64,000 nucleotides of DNA from contig ML978154.1 in the NCBI GenBank assembly GCA_010015745.1, positions 210,668 to 274,667 on the forward strand, written 5' to 3'. The stretch is from Setomelanomma holmii (lineage: Eukaryota; Ascomycota; Dothideomycetes; Pleosporales; Phaeosphaeriaceae). Below the pieces are notes generated by a model. That model did not search any database. It saw only the letters and a list, made by a program, of their open reading frames with translations, and was not told the origin of the DNA. This document shows positions 9,201 through 21,644 of the stretch, piece after piece. The translations under genes were made by a program, and so were the position numbers. Position 1 is the first letter of the stretch. Each line of letters starts with the position of its first letter.

Positions 9201-11157
9201 TCGTCACGATCGATCCCACTTTCGTTGCCGGCAATCGTTCAGCGGGCGATCCCGACAAGATCACAAGCAGTTCCGGTTTCGGCAACAGCGAGCTGGCTAG
9301 GATGCAAGCCCTACAAGAGAAGCGCGATCGATACCTGGGCGAAGGTGCCATGTTCCTGGATCGACTGAAGAAGCACATGGACATCATGTTCGGTGCAGCA
9401 TTCATGGCAACGAAAGACGCTCTGAAGAACATCGACCAAGGTTCTATGCCATCATTGAAGAAGAACGTAGAAGCACATGATGTCGGCCGGAGCGAATTGT
9501 GGATGTTGAGCCCGCTCATGCTCTTTGCCAAAGAGATTGACCGGACTTCTTGGGATGCTCTGCTCCGCATGTACCAGACGCAGGCTGCCAAGATTTACCA
9601 GGAAGAAGTTCGCGACAATATCCTATCGTGGAGGAGGTTCGCTCGAAAGCCGACAGGTGAAGAGCAAGAGCTTCTGTTCACTGCGCAAGAGAAAGAGACA
9701 GAGGGTACCCTTGGTACTGCTCGAAAGCTCACTGTGAAGCGAAGTCAGACGCTTGCCCGTGGACTTCGATCAGCATCTGGGGAGAAGGAGGACAAGAAGG
9801 CCAGCAAGGCTCAGGATGGCAAGCTCTATGCCTTTGACGTGTTTGGTAGAGTTCTCGAAGACACTGGTCCGGTGCTTCTGACTGAACAGAACTTCATCAC
9901 TGAATTCTTTCACGCAACGTCGAACGATGCGATCGACTTCCCAGACGTTGTACAAGCTGCCTCCCCAGAGAACCGACGAGGACCAAACTTGTGGATCAGG
10001 AAACAATTCGAGGCTGACCGAGCCATGGCGAAGCATGTCACAGGTGTGATGGAAGAGATCTTCGCTTTCTGGCCGACTGAAATCCAGAGCCTTGTGGACT
10101 GGGCCGTGCAGGCAGATCCTTTGTAAGTCATGATGGTACATCTGGTGTTCGCATGTGCTGACAACCTCCTCAGACAAGGAGTCGGAATCCTTGGCGCCGT
10201 CGATCGAAAGCTGGTGGACATTGAGGATTCGAATCAAGACTTCCTCACCCGAAATCTGCAGAAGATACACGAACGTCTCAAGGGTCTCTTCGACCGCTTT
10301 CTTGATGAACAGATACGGGCTATTGAAGATACGAAGGTCAAGATCAAGAAGCGCAAAGGAGTTATTGCCTTCATGAAAACTTTCCCGCACTTTTCTGCTG
10401 CAATCGAGAACATGCTACCACCGGCGTCAGACGGCGGAGAACAACTTGAGGTGCGACGTATGGTCAACGATGCCTACCAAAGGATGAACAAGGCCATGTT
10501 CGAGAGCTTGAAGGTCATTGCCAAAGAGTCGCCTACGGTCATGGCCTCGCAAGGTCAAGGAGATCCCGAAGACAAAGAAGCCCTGAACTATCACATCCTA
10601 CTCATCGAGAACATGAACCACTACATGGAAGAAGTGGACGCACGCGACGACTCTTTTCTCGAGACCTGGAAGGCTAAAGCTCACGACGAATACAACGAGC
10701 ACATGAACCTCTACGTCGACGCCGTCATCCGTCGACCACTAGGCAAGCTTTTGGTAAGTAGCATTCGGGTATTACATCATGTGAGATTTTAATTAATGAC
10801 GTACAGGAATTCGTCGAGTCTACAGAGACCCTGCTCGCCCAGTCAGGTGCCAGCGCTCAGTCCATCGCTCAACGCTCGTCACATTCACGATCCGTCTTCA
10901 AGAAGCTCGTCCACGGACATGACTCCAAGGAGCTGCGCAAGGGCATCGAAGCCCTCAAGAAACGCGTCGACAAGCATTTTGGCGATGCAGATGACCCGAC
11001 CATCAGCCGCGATCTTGTCTTCAAGGTTCTCAAAGAATGCGAGAAGAAGTACAGCGAGGTTTACGACCGAACCATTCGAATCAATCAAGATGTATATACT
11101 GGAGAAGTGGAGATTGATTGGGGCACCAACGAGGTGACCGCCGCTTTTCGAAAGTAG
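6244..11157 (+). CDS. SEC3: Exocyst complex subunit Sec3
   Basis: Five exons: 6244-6451, 6543-8920, 8987-10122, 10174-10753 and 10807-11157, which join to 1550 aa. Residues 70-215 form the Sec3 PIP2-binding PH-like domain (SYITHIRVQED...RVKLHKARENANGTFSIGKSW...FTVTITKPYYW). A 500-residue Pro/Arg/Ser-rich disordered segment follows. From about residue 765 to the end lies the helical Sec3 C-terminal domain (LGWGSSELSAKHIESLEANI, then DDIAFIEAQGQGLQVQT, then GVGILGAVDRKLVDIEDSNQDFL). Sec3 marks sites of polarised exocytosis by binding plasma-membrane PIP2 and Rho GTPases, and it tethers vesicles with the other exocyst subunits. All four introns have GTAAGT donors. The second (8921-8986) is 66 nt long and free of stops, so retention would insert 22 residues without a frameshift. 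Confidence 0.95.
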
Positions 11158-11836
11158 GACCTTCGGAAGAGTGGGAGCTCCCACTTCTTAGGTCGCAGGG
11201 AGTAATTTTAAATTTTTTCGTGGGTGGTTGTTTCGAAGTGCACGCATCTGCATGTTGAGATCATTGCGGCTCATGTCTCTTGCAAGGCGTTCCTGGAGTA
11301 GGCCAATGATGAGACAGGTCACGCGAATTCTATCAGCGTTCAGGATATATACTGTTGTGCTATATGAGAGCAAATATACTCCATCTGCTCCCGCCATCCT
11401 CAATCACAGTGCCTACGACCACTGCGTGCATACCACATGCTGCAGCTTCCCTCCAAACTCGGTATCTACGGAGTCCGTCGGAATAGTCGGGCGCACACAA
11501 CGTCCGTCTGACATGCATAAAAGCATAGGTATTGACGTGATACACAAACCCAAGCTTTTCGTGGGTTAAACGCGCATCCCTGCTATGATCTGCCTAAGCG
11601 TGCAGTGACGACATTCCATGCCGATCGAGCTTCCGAGTCCAGATCTCCAACCATCACGAACAGATCCGACCCAGAACCACAACGTTTGGTTCGCGCATTA
11701 ATGTCGCCGAAGCTGCATCCGATGCGTCTCTTGTTCCGGTGCATGGAGCATTTACATAAAAGACCCTAAAGTACCTTTGCATTGGAATTGAAATTGCCTG
11801 TATTCCCCGCGTCAAGACTCACGCGACACTACCAAA
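11158..11836. other. Intergenic, no gene seen
   Basis: About 680 nt of 3' flank of SEC3 and 5' flank of the DUF1295 gene. It contains scattered short ORFs without family likeness. No repeat or RNA gene was recognised. Confidence 0.5.
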
Positions 11837-12902
11837 ATGACACTCCTTCAAACCCTCCTGCGCGCGACTGCGTACAAGACACCGCTACTACGTACACTTG
11901 TGCCGTCCGTTGCGCTCGCATATGGTATTCAGACTGCTATTGCTGTGCCCTCGATTGTGGCGCAGACGGAGCGGTACTATGATTTGAGCGGTAGCTTGAC
12001 GTACTTGTCATGCACGGCGCTGTCACTCTTTCTTCCGTACCTGAGAGCGAGGAATGCGGGTATGATGCCCGGAGGTTTGGCTGAGTACTTTGGATCTAGC
12101 GGACTGGGACAGGGGACGTGGTGGTGGAGACAAGCGCTGCTGAGCGCTGCGGTGGGAATTTGGGCTACGAGACGTACGTTGAACCAAAACATCTTTCTTT
12201 CAAGCACCAAAAGCCTCCAGATTCACGACTGACTCGATCAATATAGTGGGAACATACCTCTTCAAACGCATCTCCTCCGACGACGGCAAAGACTCCCGCT
12301 TCGACTCGATCCGCGGCTCGCCCTCGAAATTCTACGTCGCCTTCCTCGCCCAAGCAACCTGGGTCTCGCTCTGCACTTTCCCTGTCATCCTAGTGAATTC
12401 CGTTCCGCGCTCCGCATACGCCGCCTCCGCCTTGGGTACCGCCATTTCTGCACGCCCATATCTTACAGATATTCTGGGTCTTGCAATCTTCATCTTTGGC
12501 CTCACGTTTGAAGTCGTCGCCGACCAGCAGAAAAACAAATGGGTTCAGGAAAAAAAGGAAAAGAAGCATAGCGAAGAATTCCTCACGCACGGCTTATGGT
12601 CGAAAAGCCGTCATCCGAATTACTTTGGCGAAGCAACGCTATGGTCTGGCATTGCCATTGCAGCAGCTGGCCTGTTGGTTCGTCAGCCGGCGCAGGCGGC
12701 GCTAGGATTGAGTGGCAGTGCGATGAGCCAGGCGCTGGTCGCGGGCATGTGTGCGGCGAGTCCTGCGTTTGTGAGCTTCTTGTTACTGAAGGTTAGTGGG
12801 GTCCCGCTGAGTGAGGGCAAGTATGATAAGAAGTATGGAGATAGGAAGGGTTATCAGAAGTGGAAGAGGGAGACGCCGATGTTTGTTCCGAAGTTTTGGT
12901 AA
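11837..12902 (+). CDS. DUF1295 / steroid 5-alpha-reductase-like membrane protein
   Basis: Two exons (11837-12173 and 12247-12902; intron GTACGT...ATAG), 330 aa. The protein has several hydrophobic segments (around residues 20-40, 55-70, 95-110, 150-170, 190-205 and 240-290). It carries the C-terminal signature of the DUF1295/isoprenylcysteine-methyltransferase-like fold: HGLWSKSRHPNYFGEATLWSG followed by SPAFVSFLLLKVSGVPLSEGKYDKKYG...Y. These proteins resemble the reductase domain of 3-oxo-5-alpha-steroid 4-dehydrogenases and are predicted to act on lipids in the ER, but the substrate of the fungal group is not known. Family membership is clear; catalytic role is inference. Confidence 0.85.
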
Positions 12903-13910
12903 CTGCGGTGAAGGATGTCTTCTGCTGAGTTTCAACAAAGACGAGGCACCATAGGCGGAGCTTGATACCATGACGCTGCATCCCGTGCAGTGTGAAGTCT
13001 TGCTAAACAGAAATTTATGCAAGCCTCTCCCACCTGCTCTGTTTTTGTACGCATGATTCTAAGATTTGAGCTCTTTTGATGGATTAAGTTTCTTCGTTGC
13101 CGATGATTCGGATATGCTGCTGTGTTGCCAAGTATCTTGACCTTGTTTTGAAGACTCCTTTCGAGATCGTGATGCGATCGCAAATGGCTCCTCGTGCCTT
13201 TATATATTTGCTATCAACCCATATAGTGATCGTGTAGACAAGCACCCGGTTTTAAGAATAATGCCCCCTCCCAGAGTGGCCAACTTCAAAGAGCTACAAC
13301 ACAACGCTACGAGGCTAACCTTCTTAATTTTTATCTACTGTACTGTAGAGAGTTACTTACACTACTGCATTAGAATTTCGAAATCTAAGAAAAGCAATAT
13401 ATTCTGTTGTAAGCGCTGTTACAAAGAAGGGTACTTTAGTGTTCTTCGAAGATCCGCTTGTTTTAGGTGAGTTAGCGGCATTTGTGAGCGGACATTCTTG
13501 TCGAAACCGGGTGACAAGCACACAAGTTGCTATCATAACACGGAGAGACCCTGGTTGTGCGGTACGGGATCTAATGCTAGCGTCCCTTGCTTTCCTCTAC
13601 AACGAGTGCGTAGGCCTTGCCCGATGTTTCACATCACCATCCATCCCCTCTCTGTACTCAATCAAGGTATCATTATCACAAATTTTTTAAGTATCCCTCG
13701 TTGCCATTCACCACATGTTTATATGCGCATCCTCATGGCGCGTTCGCAAGCCAACATGATGCTCAGCCAGGCTCTGTTGTGACAGCCAATCAGAATGGCA
13801 AATTTTGGGGCTGAGCCGCAGCAGAATCAGCTCGTACGATATCTGATAGCCTGCAGCTCTGCCCGATGAATTGCAGGAGCTACAATTCAAACTGCTCTGT
13901 GCACTACAAG
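12903..13910. other. AT-richer intergenic stretch
   Basis: About 1 kb without a supportable gene. The part from 13190 to 13450 is notably AT-rich and could be an old, RIP-affected repeat, but I find no transposase motif in it. Confidence 0.4.
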
Positions 13911-15499
13911 ATGCTTTCATATGCTCGTACTTATAGCCAAAGATTCTCGAAGGCGCCTTTGCACAAGACAGTCAACAATCAAGTGTGGCATTGTTCTCCT
14001 GGCGCAGAGAGAGCTCAGTACATTGAAGCACTATACCACAGAGAGGTAGAACGGACTCGCATTGGCTAGCATACCAGCCTAACGTTGTGATAGAACGATG
14101 CGCAGACCCAGAACAGCACCTTAGCAACCTCCAAGTATGGTACATTGGAAGATGATGACATTCTCAACTGGGTCATGCAAAGAGGAAGCTACGGACTTCT
14201 GGACTGTCATGACCCGACGGGACCAACACACGGCGGCATCAGGCTGTTGATGTTGGAACGCAAGCTCTATCAACCAGTCAGCTTCGATATAAAGGTCGAT
14301 ACCTTCTTGGCTATTCAAAGCCATTTCAATCTACCAGAGGATGCCCTTTATGCACTGTCCAACGAAGGTGGTATCTCCATGCATAACCTGGATGTCAACG
14401 AAATAACTGGAGCCCCCTAAATGTTTGCGCATGGTCCTGAAAACATACCAGAAATTTCAAATAGGCAACTATGGCCTTGCCTTCTCTCACACTTTCGCCA
14501 CGGGGGTTTCCACCGGTATACTTCATGGTACTGGGGCAGCAAGCTATGGAGAAGACTATAGTCTGTGGGCAAAGATCGCATCCATGGAGATACATCAGCA
14601 TATCCAGGCTGCCCAACAAATGTGGAATCATCCGCTGTTTCTTCCAGCCACCATCATGCAGCATCACCTCATTAGATCGGACTACTTTTGCACCGTCGTG
14701 CTCTGTAACATGTTCACGGACATGCAACAGCAACTGGGGACGACGCGCTCCGGCCGTTTGTATCGCACGGAAGGGGAAAGCAGTCTTGCCACAGATGCAC
14801 CGGTACCGCAGGCCAAGGACAGTCTTCGAGACTTGACTATTCAGATGAATAGTCTGATGCACGAATTGATCGAATTTTGCGCTGTATCAAATTGGCAACA
14901 CGCCTGTCTGAAGCACTTGGGCGACATTCTGACAGAGATAGAGGACGCGAATCAGTGCTCAATATATAACAATGCTATGCGTTTGACTCTTCAGCGTCTC
15001 CTTGTTTTAGCAGAGAGTTTACGCAGGGGCAACAATGCTACGCGGGAGCATGGACAAGCAGATATGAACATTGTGAGTACTACCATACTCTCTCGAATAG
15101 CATGTGCCAGTAGCTCATCCACTGCAGCTATATAGTCTCATTTCTCAGGTCGACAATCGTCTCAACGCTAGAATGGCCGCCGCATCCAGTCACGACATTG
15201 CAGCGATGAAGACTCTTGCCTTTCTAACCACCCTCTTCTCACCTGGAACGTTCATAGCTTCGCTATTCAGCACCAGCATATTCGACTAGCAGCGCAAGAA
15301 CAACAAGAAGGTCGTGTCAGAGCTATTCTGGGTTTACTGGGTCTTTGCTGTTCCACTCACGATCATCGTGGGTACTGGCTGGCGACTATGGTGGAATTGG
15401 GAAAAGGAAAGGCTTGACGAGGATATGAATGCGGAACTCAAGGCCGTGGATGGAAAGACCGCGCCCACGATAAAGCTTGCCAGTCGGTGTCGGAAATAA
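13911..15499 (+). pseudogene. CorA-like membrane protein, broken copy
   Basis: The parts read as 13911-14045, 14094-15072 and 15149-15499, with introns GTAGAA...CTAAC...TAG and GTGAGT...CAG. The N-terminus (LSYARTYSQRF...PGAERAQYIEALYHRE), a FQIGNYGLAFSHTFATG block, and a C-terminal pair of membrane helices (AMKTLAFLTTLFSPGTFIASLFS, then VSELFWVYWVFAVPLTIIVGTGW) match fungal CorA-like Mg2+-transporter-domain proteins. Two lesions break it. A C5 run at 14413-14417 puts the rest one base out of frame (TAA follows at 14418). An in-frame TAG at 15287-15289 falls between the two membrane helices, where relatives have Trp. Everything else remains open, so decay is recent. A sequencing slip could explain the homopolymer but not the TAG. 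Confidence 0.75.
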
Positions 15500-15707
15500 G
15501 CATCGGGATTATATCGAGTTGCCCGTGGCAGCCATTCGAGGCTGGACGTAATGAACATTATAGACGAGGAAGGAGAATGTTTTAGTGGCCCGAGATAAAA
15601 CAGGATTTGTTCTGATGGAGATATGAAATGAAAGACAGCCAGGAAGGAAGAACTCAGCCAAGAGCAGTAATACATGTACCCCGAATGATGAGAGTTTTGC
15701 TCATGTC

Positions 15708-16767
15708 TCAGATGCTCCTTCTCAAGCCCTCCAAGATCTCCCTCTTCCAATGAACGAGTATCCCGGCATGCGCCTCGTCCTCCACCCTCAACTCCGCACC
15801 CTCACCCAGCCTCGCCGCAATCTGCAACCCATGCACGAGCGGTACAAAGGTATCCTTCATCCCATACCACAACTGTACCTCTAAATCCTTCCTAATATCC
15901 TGCACCCTGAACCCAAAATCCCTACAGCTCATCTTCCCATCATCCCACACATAATCATACCCCTGCGCAAACGCCTCCCTCGTCACCATGCAAGACAAAC
16001 GCGCAAAGTTCACATCAGTCAAAACATTACGTTCACTTTCAATAGCACTTGCTCCTTCTTTGATGAACATCTCAACACGTTTCTCATCAGGCAGATCGAG
16101 GCGCCCAATCGCACTCGAGCGCCAGAACATTCGGCCAGTCCAGTACGGTGCGTAGCGGATACCATATGGCCACCCGATCCAATGCGCCCAGTCTGCACCT
16201 TTCATGCCGATGTCAGGTGGACCCATGCTGCAGACTAGAGCGGCGGCGCTGAGTTTATGGGATGGCAGGGCGAAGGCGCATGCTAGTGTTGCAGGGCCGC
16301 CGCCTGATGCACCCTATACAAGGTTCAAACATAGATCTCGTTGGGAATATAGGAGATGGGACACTGACCATGACAGCATATTTCTCCAAGTTCAAACTCT
16401 CAGCTAAATGCTCTACATCCTTTGGCCAATCAAGCAATTTCGCACCAGGATGTGGCGAACTCCATCCAATACCCGGTCTATCAATTGCGATGATGCGCAG
16501 ACCTAATTCGCGACCTAGATCGTCGAATTGGGCGGCTTCGAGGCGAGAGCCAGGGAAGCCGTGGTTGTATAGAATTGGCTTGCCAGTTGGCGAGCCGTAC
16601 TGCGCGTAACCGATCTTGCGGCCGTCGGGGAGGGTGTGCGTGGATGAGGTGGAGTTGTCGAGAGGGAAGCGACAGGGTGTGGATGCGAGGTTGGCTTGGA
16701 TGGAAGATGTGTTGCTTGGAGGTGGGGAGTTGAATAGCCAGGTGTGAAGGGATGAGAGGAGAGACAT
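15708..16767 (-). CDS. Alpha/beta hydrolase
   Basis: Two exons on the minus strand (16767-16369 and 16313-15708; intron GTCAGT...TATAG), 334 aa. Features of the fold in order are: the oxyanion loop YNHGFPGSRLEA, the strand LRIIAIDRPGIGWSS, and the nucleophile elbow GASGGGP with Ser136 created exactly at the splice junction. A later Asp in WYGMKDTFVP and a His in DEAHAGILV complete the likely triad. A Ser/Thr-rich stretch of about 40 residues precedes the domain; no convincing signal peptide. The type resembles proline iminopeptidase or haloalkane-type hydrolases of fungi, with substrate unknown. It is convergent with the CorA-like pseudogene and only about 210 nt from it. Confidence 0.85.
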
Positions 16768-17313
16768 GATGATCGAAGCTGAATTGGATGTTGGAAAAAG
16801 AGAAGCTGGCTTTTACTTTGGCGTTCTGCAAACCGGCGAGACCAACTATTATATATGGGACCGAACAGTCAGTTCATCGTCTCGATAGGAGGTACGCGAT
16901 TTAGGCGATTATTGAGTGGTTCCTATTGTGAGAGAATTGCGTTCCTTGATCTCGTTGTGCAACATCATTTCGTCCCATGACATATGTCGCTGCCTGATTT
17001 ACGCTTTCTTGCGGCTTACCTGAGATCATATAAAGGCAGAAGTCGGGATGAATCGGGTGTGAAGCAAGTGTCATAGTGCGAGGCTTACCGTGGAGTCGGA
17101 GGTCGGCGGACGAAGTCGGAAGTCACGCATGTTTAAGTTAGTGTCCGTCAAGATGACTAAGAGGGGTCTTGCCAAATACGATGCTTGTGAACGAAGTCAT
17201 CGAAGTTTAGGCTTCTCATATCATTGCATCTTATTTGATCTTTACGCTACACGAACAACTCCTAGCTGACTTGCTCTGAATGTCTTGCGGTGTCAGATGT
17301 AGCATTTGACTTT
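16768..17313. other. Intergenic, small imperfect GTCGGA repeats
   Basis: About 550 nt without a gene. Around 17090-17130 the hexamer GTCGGA and close variants recur several times over 40 nt. No further structure seen. Confidence 0.4.
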
Positions 17314-18917
17314 CTACACTATCGGATTGTAGAAACCAAATTTGTTCTTTGGATCCCATTCCTTCTTCAGCGCAGTCAGCTTCTCCAATCTCGCGTCATA
17401 TCCATACATCTCGGGCTTTTTCTCCTCTCCGTTGGCATAGTTCACATAGCAGTGGCGTTTCTGGTTTGCCTTGTCCATGCCAGTGTACAGCGCATTACGC
17501 ATCGCACTGACATACGCATATGCATCCTGCGTCGTCTTCTCATTATCACCCTCCCACCATAGCACCGGACTGGCAAGGACGGGACGCTCACGCTCTTCGG
17601 GCGCCAAGGCAGTCGTTGCAGGGTCGACTGCTCGAACGCCTTGCATGCCATAGTTCTCGAGAAGAGTGATAGAATTGGCGAATCGAGCATCGGCAGTCAA
17701 GTTGCCAAAGATGGTGAAGGCTTTGCGGACACCTACCAGATCCCAAGCAGGCAGCGATGTTCCCGCGCCCAATATGTTATCATTGCGCACGCACGCTTGA
17801 CTTCCGAGGTTGTTGCCGGTGACCGTATAAAGTTCAACGTAGTTCACGTTGGTCGAGACCGTTGTCGAAATTGGACCAATCGCCTTAAATTGGGCAGCAT
17901 ATGGCTCGGCATCAGCTTCGGAGCCTTCGTACGCTACAGTGTATGCTACAATTGGCTGTACAAATGTCAGTATGGCTTACCATCATGTGGCGCTTGCTTA
18001 CATTGATAGCATCAATAGCTGGTACTCTGGCAAAAACGCCAGTAAGTGCCAACTTTGCTGGTCGCTTGGTGGCAGGATCTTCGAACTTGTTTATCAAGCT
18101 AAATAGCGCCTCCACTTTATCCGTCGGATAGATGAGCGAGTACACTGTCCAATTACTAGGTATGTCGAATGCCTTCACTTCGAGACTGGTCAAAATGCCG
18201 AAGTTATGTCCAGCGCCTCGAAGTGCCCAGAACAAGTCAGGATTACTGGTCCTGGATACGTCCACAGACTTCCCGCTTGCCAGAACTACGCGTGCTGAAA
18301 CGAGGTTGTCGAGTGAGAAGCCATGCTGGCCTTGCAGGAGACTATGCCCGCCTCCGAGCAGAGGTCCCGGTACCGATACACACTCGGCGAGTCCAGTGAC
18401 TGGCGAACAGCGACGTTAGCTTGGTTCAAATCACGACGGTTGAGGTGGGAGGTCTACCGGCGTATTTGCCCTTGGCAAAGAGCGAGCGTGTGATCTCGTA
18501 CTGCAGGGTACCGCCACCCACGATGGCAGTGTTGCCATCACGGCTCAAAGTCGTGGTGTTGAGCTTCCTCAAGTTGATATTGATGCCATACGACAGCTTG
18601 TTCAATGTTTTGGTCCAACCATGGGTGCCTGCAGTGGCCAAGAAGGGGACATTGAAGCGATTGGCTAATGTGACAGTGGCCTGCACATCGGCCTCCGTCG
18701 CAACCTCAACCACCACGCTGTAATCAGGAGAAACACGTGGCGAAGAACCCCGTACTTGTAACTCCGCCCAGCGAGGGTCCCAGGGAAACGTAACGACGGC
18801 ACCCTTCGACAACTTGGGTGTCAATGCCGCAACAGCCTGCTGTAGCTCGTTCTGTGCAAGCACGAACTGGCTGCACAATAAATAACACAGCCAAGCTGCA
18901 AGTGCAGGGAAAAGCAT
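17314..18917 (-). CDS. Secreted FAD-linked oxidase (BBE-like, FAD_binding_4)
   Basis: Three exons (18917-18458, 18399-18002 and 17955-17314; donors GTAGAC and GTAAGC), 499 aa. The first 22 residues (MLFPALAAWLCYLLCSQFVLAQ) are a clear signal peptide; an upstream in-frame ATG at 18998 lacks this and was rejected. The PCMH-type FAD domain runs from SPDYSVVVEVATEADVQATV through TAGTHGW (the position where the flavin-linking His lies in berberine-bridge-like oxidases), GPLLGGGHSLLQGQHG and LFWALRGAGHNFGILTS. The C-terminus WDPKNKFGFYNPIV is the BBE tail. Such enzymes oxidise alcohols, sugars or specialised metabolites outside the cell. No polyketide or peptide synthase is nearby, so a cluster role is not supported. 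Confidence 0.9.
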
Positions 18918-19749
18918 GGCGATTGAGAAGTCTCCGGACTGCTGGGATTGGAGACAAGAGGTGTCGGAGAGCAGGACAGAAAGATATGGGAAAGACATGC
19001 ATTGCGCTTACTTGCCTATTCGCCCTCCTCGGACGCAACCCTGGCGAGCCTGCATGAGCGTGGGATGAATGGTCGTACAATTTGACTCTCCCGGTCCGTA
19101 CCGCAGGTATATGCATCCGCGAAAACAGGGCTCATGGACCGCTGGCGTTCGGATTAAGGGTGTGGAGTTTCGAATCACGCTGATTCGACGCCACGCGTCA
19201 AGCAGTTTCCTTTTGGAGGAGCCACAGACGCGCAGTCGTCACAAGCGAAGGATTGCCAAGGCGGCTCGCAATTCCCGTGCCGTAAGCCTCATCCCACGGA
19301 ACTATCGTCTCTAGCTTCTGCCGACGGGTTGATGGGGTTTGACACTTCCACCACGGCTCGGGAACCGTGGTCTTGCAATTTGTGCGAGTTGCAGGTGCTC
19401 AGCAGCTTGTTGGTCGTTCAAGAGATGTCATTGACTCGAGGAGATTGGATGACCATAGTGAGCAAGTTGCAAGCCATGCTTACTGACGAGGCGGTGGACG
19501 AGCTCCGCACGTTACATTGGCGTGGAGTTACCCAGCTTTTGTGTACCCCATTGGCACTCTTGCATACCACACAGCTGGGATGAGGCACGGTCGGATCCTC
19601 GTATGCACTCCATACCTGTTTATGCACATATGTACCCTATTGCGACTCTCTACGGGTGCCTCCTCCTGAGCCATGAAAGGTGAGATACATACTACCAGTT
19701 GTGGTGTGTACGCTGCGTCCTATCCCGTGAACGAGAAAATCTCGAATCG
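18918..19749. promoter_or_regulatory. Divergent upstream region of oxidase and DUF7703 genes
   Basis: About 830 nt between divergent starts. No ORF with family likeness and no clear operator seen. It must contain both promoters. Confidence 0.4.
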
Positions 19750-20916
19750 ATGGCTACACAAAATGGCTTGGCTATCGGGCCTCTGACCTCCACAGTTGAG
19801 GTCGTGGTCTTCGTCGCGCTCACCGGTATGGCATGGTGAGTACTTGCTAGATCTTCCTCATGACATATCCACTGACACTGCAAGGTTCAACGGCGTGGAG
19901 CTGCTTTGTACCATCTTTCTCACGTTTAAACGATGGTCAGGAAAATACTTCTACTGCCTCGTCGTGGCCACTTTGGGAGTCCTTGTCTACCAGATCAATG
20001 TCTTCATGATGATCTTTGCTACGCTTTCCAATGGGCATGGCATCATCGCCTGCATTGGTATTGGGTGGAGCATGATGGTCACTGGACAGTCACTGGTGCT
20101 GTGGTCGCGACTGCACCTTGTATTGCGCAGCACCTGGAAGCTGCGCCTTATACTATGCATGATCATCTTCAACGGGTTCTGCATGCATGGTCCTCAATTC
20201 GTGTTCTCGCTCCTGGTATGTCTCACCACCTACTCATTTTCGATGGTAACCACTAACAACATGCCCAGGCAGTCCAGAACAATGCAATCGACCCCACCTA
20301 TAAGCCCTTCGAGGTCATGGAAAAGGTCTCCGTCGCAATCCTTACAACCCAAGAAATCATCATCTCAATCGTCTACCTCGTTGCAGCCACACGCATCCTC
20401 CGCATAGGCGAAAGTCTCCAACGAAAAGGCAACCGCCGCCGCATTCAACTCCTCGTTCTGGCCAACATTGCCATTATATGCATCGACGTATGCACTATCA
20501 CCCTCGAGTATCTCGCGCTGTGGGGAGTGTGGTGCAGCTTCAAAGGCTTTGGATACAGCGTCAAGCTGAAGATCGAATTCGCGATTCTCAACCAATTGCG
20601 CGACTCCGTGAAAGGATCGGTGAACATGGAGAGCTATAATCTGGACGACTCGGGCAAGGGGACGGGTCTGTCGTTGCGCAGTCGAGGCGAGCAGAATGTC
20701 AAGATGTCGGGACGACCTGGACGACTTAGCTTGAAGAGGCAGACATTTGAGCAGATTGTTGATACAGGCGGTATTGCGAAGACGACGGAAATTGATATCA
20801 AGAGTGAAATGAAGAGCGATACGAAGCGTGCGGAGGCCTTTGATCATCGCGGCAACGCGACCGTATCTGCTTCTGAGTCGTCTTCTGAGGTCGATTTCGC
20901 GACGAGAGGGAGATGA
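19750..20916 (+). CDS. DUF7703-type integral membrane protein
   Basis: Three exons (19750-19835, 19885-20215 and 20269-20916; donors GTGAGT and GTATGT), 354 aa. Seven hydrophobic helices lie in the first 260 residues. Characteristic blocks are AWFNGVELLCTIFLTFKRWSGKYFYCLVVATLGVL, IGWSMMVTGQSLVLWSRLHLVL, a Pro-containing FMHGPQFVF-like helix, EKVSVAILTTQEIIIS, and CIDVCTITLEYLALW. These fit the fungal family annotated as DUF7703, whose function is unknown. The 110-residue cytosolic tail is hydrophilic and Ser/Lys-rich. The layout is receptor-like, but receptor function is not shown. The family name is recalled from motif style and should be treated as probable. Confidence 0.8.
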
Positions 20917-21644
20917 ACAAGGAAGGTACGGTACCAATTCTTTCGCAAGACTTGTTGGCACTCAAGACGATGTCGGCCCTTTGTCAAACGAGCATTCGTG
21001 GAGGTCTTCGTCCCATTCATCTTCGGCGCCTTCCGTGGAGATCCACTGGGAACTGGGAGTAGCCAGAGTATGCTTCATTACCGCCACGAATGACTCCGAG
21101 TGCAATTCACCTTACACAGGAAGACACCACTTGTTGTGGCAATGAAGGGAACGTCTCTCGCAAACGGAGGCTCCGGGACAGCATAGATAGAAGAGGTATG
21201 CTCTCTCTTCGGATGGGTCAGGCTACGCAGAGATGGAACACCGCACGAGTCGGAATTTTGTCGATAAGATCTGAGGAGGTTCGTCACGTAGTGGTGCTGC
21301 AGATCGGCGGACGCCAGCAGAGTCCCTCTTATTCGCGAGGCGATCGTTTTGATAAATGTGGCTGGTTGCTGCAGAATAGTTCGTCAGTGATGAGCAGATC
21401 CAGCAAGCGGGGATTTTTGGGTTCTGCGAGTGGAAATGAAAACTTTTGTCGTATTTTGCGAGACCTATAGGTCTCCTAGAGATGTCCGCGCTGTATCGCT
21501 GTTCCGGCATCCAAAATGCCCTCAGTGTCCGTTATCTTAGGAGTTGCTACTATGGTCTCCAGCATCGTTGGCCAGCAAGCTGAGGCTCGCGCGCTGGAAG
21601 CATCGCTTGATGCTTCCGAGATGCATCTCTCCCTTTCCCTTGCT
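20917..21644. other. Convergent intergenic region
   Basis: About 730 nt between two 3' ends. Short ORFs only; nothing recognised. Confidence 0.45.

Noticed and set aside
17314..18917. Secondary-metabolite cluster around the BBE-like oxidase
   Set aside because: Neighbours are a hydrolase and a DUF7703 protein; no synthase, P450, methyltransferase or cluster regulator is present within the window.
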